This document shows positions 57,721 to 64,000 of a DNA stretch of 64,000 nucleotides, in pieces (position 1 is the stretch's first letter; every line of letters starts with the position of its first letter). This DNA is from Sorex araneus. Its lineage: Eukaryota; Chordata; Mammalia; Eulipotyphla; Soricidae. The stretch spans positions 103,713,552 to 103,777,551 of the forward strand of contig NC_073313.1 in NCBI RefSeq assembly GCF_027595985.1. The letters are read 5' to 3'. Under the pieces are notes generated by a model that made no database searches, was not told where the DNA came from, and saw only the letters and a list, made by a program, of their open reading frames with translations. The position numbers were made by a program, and so were the translations under genes.

Positions 57721-58819
57721 AAAAATGGCTCTAAGTGACAGATATAGCCACTTTACAATTATCAAGAAATTTATATATGAAGAACTCATACCTCTAAACA
57801 TATATGCACATAATGAATTTCCATCAAAATAAAGTAATTGTTAGAGAAATGAAGAAAGAAGACACATTAACACCACCACTGTAGTAGTAGGAGACTATCA
57901 TTCCCAAGATCAACTAGGAAAAAACTCAGTAAAGAAACACTAGACTTGAAGGAAGAAGTGAATGTAGCAGAAAGATACAGGGCCATTTACCTACCTCCCC
58001 CAAAGATGAGTACACATTCTCTTACAGTACACATGGGGTATTTTCTAAAATTGATAAATTTGGGTAACAAATCAACTACATAAAATCAAGAAGATAGGTA
58101 TCATACCAACTAACATCTCAGACCACAAAGCTTTGGAAATGCATATTAATCACAATAACAAGTGGGGGAAAAGCCAAAATGCTTGGAAATTAAAAAACTC
58201 ACTAATAAACATCCAGAGAGTCAAAGAGATTCCTGGTTGCAACAGAGAATGAAGGTACAAGCTATCAGAACATGAGACAAAGCAAAACAGTGTCAAAAGG
58301 GAAGTTCACAGCAACACAAGCATTCATTAGGAAGAAAGAAAGGACCCAAATAAATACCTTAACACTACAACTTAAGTAACTAGAAAAGACTTATGCATGC
58401 AGATGCTATCACATCCATGCAAAGAAGTTACTTCATCTACATCCTATATTTGATGTATTAGTTACCCTGGCCTCGCATTTCTTTACATAGCCATAACCCA
58501 TGGTTAACACACAAAGACAGCCCTACTTCAGGGGCCAAAACATACAACAACACGCAAGATAAAACTACAAAATGCAAAGGTCACAGTGGAAAAAAATAAC
58601 ACAGAAACTCGCCAGGCTTCTTAGTGAGTCAAGTTGCTAGCCCAGATGGGTCAGACAATAATACTGAGCTACATAACCTCTCAGATAAGGTATTTAGAAT
58701 GGAGCTTTTAAGGATGGATAATGCACTCTTGATAAAATACAAGAGAATATGAGAGAGAAATGAGGAAAGTGCAAAAGAAAATACAAGCAGAAATGACATA
58801 CCTAAGAAACTTGGTAGGT

Positions 58820-61367
58820 CAAGTCCATGGCTTTCTTATATACAAATAATAAAAGAGAAAGAGACATTAAAAATAATCCCGTTCACAATAGTACGTCAGA
58901 AAATCAAGTACCTTGGAATCAGCTTAACCAAAGAGGTGAAGGACCTGTACAAGGAAAATTACAAAACACTACTTCAAGAAATAAAAGAGGACACTAGGAA
59001 ATGGAGACACATCCCCTGTTCATGGATAGGGAGAATTAACATTATCAAAATGGCAATACTGCCCAAATCACTATAGAAATTTAATGCGGTCCCTATCAGA
59101 ATACCCATGACATTTTCCAAAGAAATAGACAAGACACTCCTGAAATTCATATGAAACAATAAACCCCCACGAATAGCTAAAGCAGTCCCTGGAAAAAAGA
59201 ATATGGGTGGCGTCACCTTCCCCAACTTCAAACACTACTACATAGCAGTAGTAATTAAAACAGCATGGTACTGGGATAAAAACAGACCTGCAGATCAATG
59301 GAACAGAGTTGAATATCCTGTTATAGACCCCCAAATATATGGCCACTTAATCTTTGACAAAGGAGCAAGAAACGTGAAGTGGAACAAGGAAAGCCTCTTC
59401 AACAAGTGGTGTTGGGTAAACTGGATAGCTACCTGAAAAAAAATGAACTCTGACCTCTGTCTAATGCCAGGCACAAAAGTCAGATCAAAGTGGATAAAAG
59501 ACCTCAATATCAGACATGAATCTATAAGGTACATAGAATAAAATGTAGGCAGAACTCTCCATGACATTGAAGCTAAAGGCATCTTTAAGGATGAAACAGC
59601 ACTGACCATGCAAGTGGAAGAAAACATAAACAAATGGGACTATATCGAACTAAGAAGCTTCTGCACTTCAAAAGAAACAGTCACCAAAATACAGAAAGAG
59701 CCCACAGAATGGGAAAGGGTATTTACCCAATATTTACCAAATATCCATCTGATAAGAGATTAATATCCAGGATATACTGGCTCCCTACAATATACAAGAC
59801 ACTAGTAGAATTGTACAAGAAAAAAAACCTCAAACCCCATCAAAAAATGGGGAGAAGAAATGAACAGAAATTTCCTCTAATAAGAAATACATGAAAAAAG
59901 GAACATGAAAAAATGCTCCACATCGCTAGTCATCAGGGAGATGCAAATCAAAACAACAATGAGGGGCTGGAGCGATATCACAGCAGGTAGGGCATTTGCC
60001 TTGTATGCGGCCGACCCAAGTTCGATTCCCAGCATCCCATATGGTCCCCTGAGCAAGTCAAGGGATAATTCCTGAGTGCAGAGCCAGGAGTGACCCCTGA
60101 CCATCGCTGGGTGTGACCCAATAAGCAAAAAAAAATGAGATATCATCTCACACCACAGAGACTGGCCCACATTCAAAAGAACAAAAGCAACCAGTGCTGA
60201 CATGGATGTGGGGGAAAAGGGACGCTCTTTCACTGTTGGTGGGAATGTCGACTGGTCCAGCCTTTCTAGAAAACATTATGGACAGTCCTTCAAAAACTAG
60301 AAATTGAGCTTCCATATGACCCACAATACGACATCTGGGAATATATCCCGAGGATGCAAAAAAGCACAGTAGAAATGACATCTCCACCTATATATTCATT
60401 GCAGCATTCGTCACAATAGCCAAAATCTGGAAACAACCCGAGTGCCCTAAAAAAGGTGACTGGTTAAAGAAACTTTGGTACATCTACACAATGGAATACT
60501 ATGCAGCTGTTAGGAGAGAGATGAAGTCATGAAATTTGCTTATAAATGGACATACATGGAGAGTATCATGCTAAGTGAAATGAGTCAGAAAGAGAGGGCC
60601 AGACATAGAAGGACTGCACTCATTTGTGGAGTATAGAATAACATCACATGAGGCTGACACCCAAGGACAGTAGATACAAGGGCCAGGATGACTGCCCCAT
60701 AGCTGGAAGACTATTTCATGAGTCGGGGGTAGAAGGCAGATGGAATAGAGAAGGGATCATTAAGAAAATGATGGATGGAAGAACCAGTTGGGATGGGATA
60801 TGCATGCCGAAAGTAGCTAATAGAACAAACATGATGACTTCTAGGTGTCTTGTTGCAAGCTATAATGCCCAAAATTAAGAGAGAGAGTATGGGGAATATT
60901 GTCTGCCATGGAGGCAGGGAGAAGGTGGGAATGGGGGGCATACCGGGGATATTGGTGGTGGGGAATGTGCATAGTGGAGGGATGGGTGTTTGATCATTGT
61001 GAGAATGTAACCCAAACATGAAAGCTTGTAACTATCTCACAGTAATCAATAAAATAAAAAAAAATTTAAAAATAATGGCTGGAGGAATCAGTCGGGATGG
61101 AAGATGTTTGCCGAAAGTAGATAATGGAACAAACATGATCACCTCTCAGTGTCTGTGTTGCAAGCCATGGTGCCCAAAAGTAGAGAGAGAGTGTGGGGAA
61201 TATTGTCTGCCATGGAGGCAGGAGCAGGGTGGGAAAGGGGGGTATCCCCTGGATATCGGTGGTAGGGAATATGCACTGGTGGAGGGATGGCTGTTTGATC
61301 ATTTTGAGATTGTAACTCAAACATGAAAGCTTGTAACTATCTTACAGTGATTCAATAAAATTTTTAA
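58820..61367 (+). mobile_element. L1, 5'-truncated, with two 3' ends in series
   Basis: ORF2 from 'CAAGTCCATGGCTTTCTTAT' with stops; a first 3'UTR ending in A-rich sequence near 61070; then a second partial 3'UTR (about 61071-61367) starting at 'AATGGCTGGAGGAATCAG'. AAACTTGGTAGGT flanks the whole at 58807-58819 and 61368-61380, so the two ends arrived together. Confidence 0.88.
59963..60138 (+). mobile_element. Young SOR SINE inside L1
   Basis: 'GGGGCTGGAGCGATATCACA' to 'GTGTGACCCAATAAGC' and A9, splitting ORF2 after 'AAAACAACAATGAG'. Confidence 0.94.
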
Positions 61368-61446
61368 AAACTTGGTAGGTGAAATGAACAACTGTATAGA
61401 CCAGAGAGCAGTTCTGTGTGGTTACTTTTCAGCATCTGACATCACC

Positions 61447-61689
61447 TATGGAGTGATAGTACAGTGGGTAGGGCGTTTGCCTTGCACACAGATGACCCGG
61501 GTTTGATTACTCCGTCCCTCTCAGAGAGCCCGGCAAGATACCGAGAGTATCTCATCCACATGGCGGAGCCTGGCAAGCTACCCGTGGCATATTCAAAATG
61601 CCAAATACGTAACAAGTCTCAAAATGGAGACGTTACTGGTGCCTGCTAGAGCAAATCGATGAACAACGGGATGATAGTGCAGTGCTACC
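61447..61689 (+). mobile_element. A-tail-less SINE with SOR-like head
   Basis: 'GTACAGTGGGTAGGGCGTTT', 'CTCTCAGAGAGCCCGGCAAG', 'AATGGAGACGTTACTGG', ending 'GATAGTGCAGTGCTAC'. GGTGAAATGAA occurs just after it and 58 bases before it, so the real insertion may be slightly longer. Confidence 0.88.
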
Positions 61690-62116
61690 GGTGAAATGAA
61701 AAAGTCAGTGGAAGGCCAAAGCAGCAGAATAAAAATAGCTGCTGAGGACGGAATCAGTGAGCTCCAAGATGGGCTGCAGAGAATCTCCAGACAACAGCAG
61801 AAAATCTAAATGAGCCTCAAGATAAACCAAGAGATATCAAGAGAAAATCGGACGAAGCCAAAAGGAATAACCTAAGAATCACTGGAGTCCCAGAAGGACA
61901 AGAAAACCCTGATGAAGAAGCAATTGTCAAAGACATCATTGCTAAGACGTTTCCAGAGCTGAGGAGTGCACGCAAGCAGATTCAGGAGGCCAGAAGGGTG
62001 CCAGCTAAAACAAATATAAAGAGAAATACTCCAAAACACATCTTTATCAGAATGACAAAGAAACCTAGAAGGAGATAAAATTCTGAAAACTGCAAGATCA
62101 AAGAAGGAAATTTCTT

Positions 62117-62399
62117 TTTTTGTGTGTGAAGTTACAGATTTTATTTAAAGGTTTCTGAGGGAAGGAGGAAGGGATAAGTGGGAGAGAGAATAGTAAGAAT
62201 AATGCATTCAAGAGAGAATGCGGGCTTCTCCAAGGGTGGAGGAAGCCCCTACACATTACCGAGCTTTAGACACAAAAGTATGAAAGCATGAAAGTACACA
62301 TCTCAAGAGGGGAGATGCGGGTGACACATGTGCTAGGGCAACACATGTGCTCGGCCACATGGGCACAAGCAGCACATGGGCTCAGGAAGCATATGTGTG
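62117..62399 (-). mobile_element. Polyadenylated retrocopy of unidentified transcript, 18-bp duplication
   Basis: CAAAGAAGGAAATTTCTT at 62099-62116 and 62400-62417 exactly brackets 283 bases that are foreign to the surrounding L1. On the minus strand it ends AATAAA (forward 62140-62145), about 20 bases, then A-run: a processed 3' end. The source is not recognised; an LTR-terminated transcript is possible. Confidence 0.88.
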
Positions 62400-62981
62400 C
62401 AAAGAAGGAAATTTCTTATAAAGGAGCATCCTTAAGATTTACAACAGACTTATGTGACAAATCTCTCTGGGCCTGAAGACAGTGGGGGTATATAGTGAAA
62501 ACACTCGTTGAAATGAACGCTTCACCGAGAACCCTTTACCCAGCTAGACTCTCATTCACTCTTGAAGGAACAACACACAGCTTCACAGACAAACAATTAA
62601 GGAACTTCACAGACTCAAGACCATGGCTGCAGGAAAAACTAAATGGGCTACTTTAAGAGCAGACAAGCCTCCTCCCCCAACACACAAAACTACTACAGAA
62701 ACATGGGACAAAATACCTTAACAATAATCTCTCTCAATATCAATGGGCTAAATGTACCAATTAAAAGACACAGTGACAGAATGGATCTGAAAACTGAATT
62801 CAACATTCTGCTGCCTGCAAGAAAGACATCTGAATAGTCAGAATAAACACAGACTCAAAGTCAATGGATGGAAAACAATTCTACAAGCAAACAAATCCTT
62901 CAAAAAAGCTAGGGCGGCAGTATTAGTATCAGACCACATAGAATTCATACTGCAGAATGTTTCACCAGACAGTGAAGGTCA

Positions 62982-63288
62982 TTTTTTATTGAATCACTGT
63001 AATACGGTTACAAAGATTTCATGTTTGAGTTTCAGTCATAGAATGATCAAACAACCATCCCTCCACCAGTGCAGTTTCCAGCACCTCCCAACCCAACCCT
63101 CCCCCTGCCTCTATGGCAGACAATTTCCCCTATACTCTCTCTCTACTTTTGGGCATTACAGGTTTGCAATATAGATACTGAGAGGCTATCATGTTTGGTC
63201 CCTTTTCTACTTTCAGCACACATCCCCATCCCGAATGAACCCTCTAACCATCATTGACTTAGTGATTCCTTCTAATTCCAGCTGTGTG
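62982..63288 (-). mobile_element. L1 3'UTR, antisense insertion in old L1
   Basis: 'TTTTTATTGAATCACTGTAA', 'CAACCATCCCTCCACCAGTG', ending near 'TAGTGATTCCTTCTAATTCC'. GTGAAGGTCATTT before and GTGAAGGTAATTT after suggest the target-site duplication. Confidence 0.87.
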
Positions 63289-63296
63289 AAGGTAAT

Positions 63297-63383
63297 TTCT
63301 TTTTTTTAAATTTTTTAAATTTTATTGAATCACCGAGATAGTTACAAGTTTTCATGTTTGGGTTACAATCTCACAATGATTTC
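63297..63383 (-). mobile_element. Very short L1 3' end, antisense
   Basis: T-rich start, 'TTTTATTGAATCACCGAGAT', 'TTCATGTTTGGGTTACAATC', stopping after about 85 bases; old L1 ORF2 resumes at 'GATCAAAGGATCTGTACATC'. Confidence 0.82.
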
Positions 63384-63623
63384 TTAATGATCAAAGGATC
63401 TGTACATCATGAAGAATTCATATTCCTAAATGTATATTTACCTAATAAGGGACAAGCAAAATGCTTAAAACTACTACTCATAGACTTGAAGAAAGACATT
63501 GATAACAACACAATGATAGTTGGAGATTTCAATACTGCTTTATCACCTCTTTATAGATCAACCAGACTCAAGCTCAGCAAGAATATACTTTATCTGAAGG
63601 AAGAGACAGAAGACACAGGTTTA

Positions 63624-63630
<7 letters not shown>

Positions 63631-63669
<39 letters not shown>
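63631..63669. repeat. (TA)n microsatellite
   Basis: GTGTGTGTA followed by about 17 TA units inside the old L1. Confidence 0.97.
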
Positions 63670-63673
<4 letters not shown>

Positions 63674-64000
63674 CTTCATCCCCCCAAAACTGAATACACA
63701 TTTTTCTCAGGTGCACATTGGACATTGGACAATGTACAATAAATTGGCAGTTTATAAATTCAATAGGCCAAAATCCATAGCTTTTTTATATACAGATGAT
63801 GAAAGAGAAGAAATATATTTAGAAAAAAAATCCGGAACAGAAATTTTCTCAAAAAAGAAATACAAATGGCTCAAAGGCACATGAAAAAATGCTGCAAACT
63901 GCTAATCATCAGGGAGTTGCAAATCAAAACTATGAGATATCATCTCAAACCATAGAAAATTGCACACATCAAAAAGAACGAGATCAACCAGTGCTGGTTC

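Larger units (their letters stand above)
55480..58440 (+). mobile_element. Old L1 ORF2 (endonuclease region), hosting later insertions
   Basis: ORF2 5' sequence appears at 55480-55577 ('TTGCTGCCTACAAAAATAAA'), 55780-55826 and 57740-58440 ('CTGTAGTAGTAGGAGACTAT', encoding VVGDY-like residues of the endonuclease). A SOR SINE and a younger L1 separate the pieces. Many stops. Confidence 0.7.
61690..64000 (+). mobile_element. Old L1: ORF1 and ORF2 5' part, with later insertions, runs off the window
   Basis: The ORF1 relic includes 'AATAACCTAAGAATCACTGG' (NLRITGVPEG-like). The ORF2 start has 'ATCTCTCTCAATATCAATGG' (SLNINGLN, endonuclease N-terminus) and 'GTTGGAGATTTCAATACTGC' (VGDFNT). After about 63670 it jumps to ORF2 3' sequence ('AATCATCAGGGAGTTGCAAA'), showing internal deletion. 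Not intact. Confidence 0.82.

Overview
This is a vertebrate genomic window of about 40% GC. It is dominated by retroposons and contains two protein-coding genes. The commonest repeat is a tRNA-headed SINE of the SOR type: a head with A- and B-box-like motifs, a body with 'CCAGGAGTAA', and an A-rich tail after 'TGACCCAAAAAGC'. SOR SINEs are typical of shrews (Soricidae). With eutherian MIR, L2 and L1 relics, they point to a shrew, probably Sorex. This assignment rests on recognising the repeats, not on a search.

Genes. CLDN2 (claudin-2) has its whole 230-residue reading frame in one exon at 20207-20899, plus strand. The last eight coding exons of MORC4 (MORC family, CW-type zinc finger) lie on the minus strand between 54998 and 34271. 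They encode about 545 C-terminal residues: the CW finger, a low-complexity middle, a coiled coil and the conserved C-terminus. Every splice phase agrees and no exon contains a stop, so the gene looks intact. The 5' part (GHKL ATPase and S5 domains) lies beyond the right edge. The two genes are tail to tail, as in the CLDN2-MORC4 interval of eutherian Xq22.3, so the window is probably X-linked.

Layout. 1-20 kb is the 5' flank of CLDN2 (SOR SINEs, several L1 3' ends, a hAT-like element, MIR and L2 relics, two very large pyrimidine microsatellites); a CCAAT/TATA-like segment near 4.7-4.9 kb is a candidate upstream promoter. 20-22.8 kb is the CLDN2 terminal exon. 22.8-33.4 kb is intergenic with ancient repeats. 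33.4-36.3 kb holds the MORC4 3'UTR and last three coding exons. 36.3-45 kb is a large intron with an ancient antisense L1 and a 3.5-kb-spaced inverted duplication. 45-55 kb holds five more exons and several young insertions. 55-64 kb is an upstream intron made almost entirely of nested L1 copies.

The most unusual items are: (i) an 843-bp composite element at 47445-48287 with a 15-bp target-site duplication, a GC-rich 5' part built of 327-bp promoter-like monomers and an L1-type 3' end; (ii) a second SINE family with a SOR-like head, a different body and no A-rich tail, plus a longer relative; (iii) an L1 carrying two 3' ends in series inside one target-site duplication; (iv) a polyadenylated retrocopy of unknown origin with an 18-bp duplication; and (v) a ~700-bp homopyrimidine expansion inside an L1 3'UTR. 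I see no CRISPR array, bacterial gene or functional viral gene.
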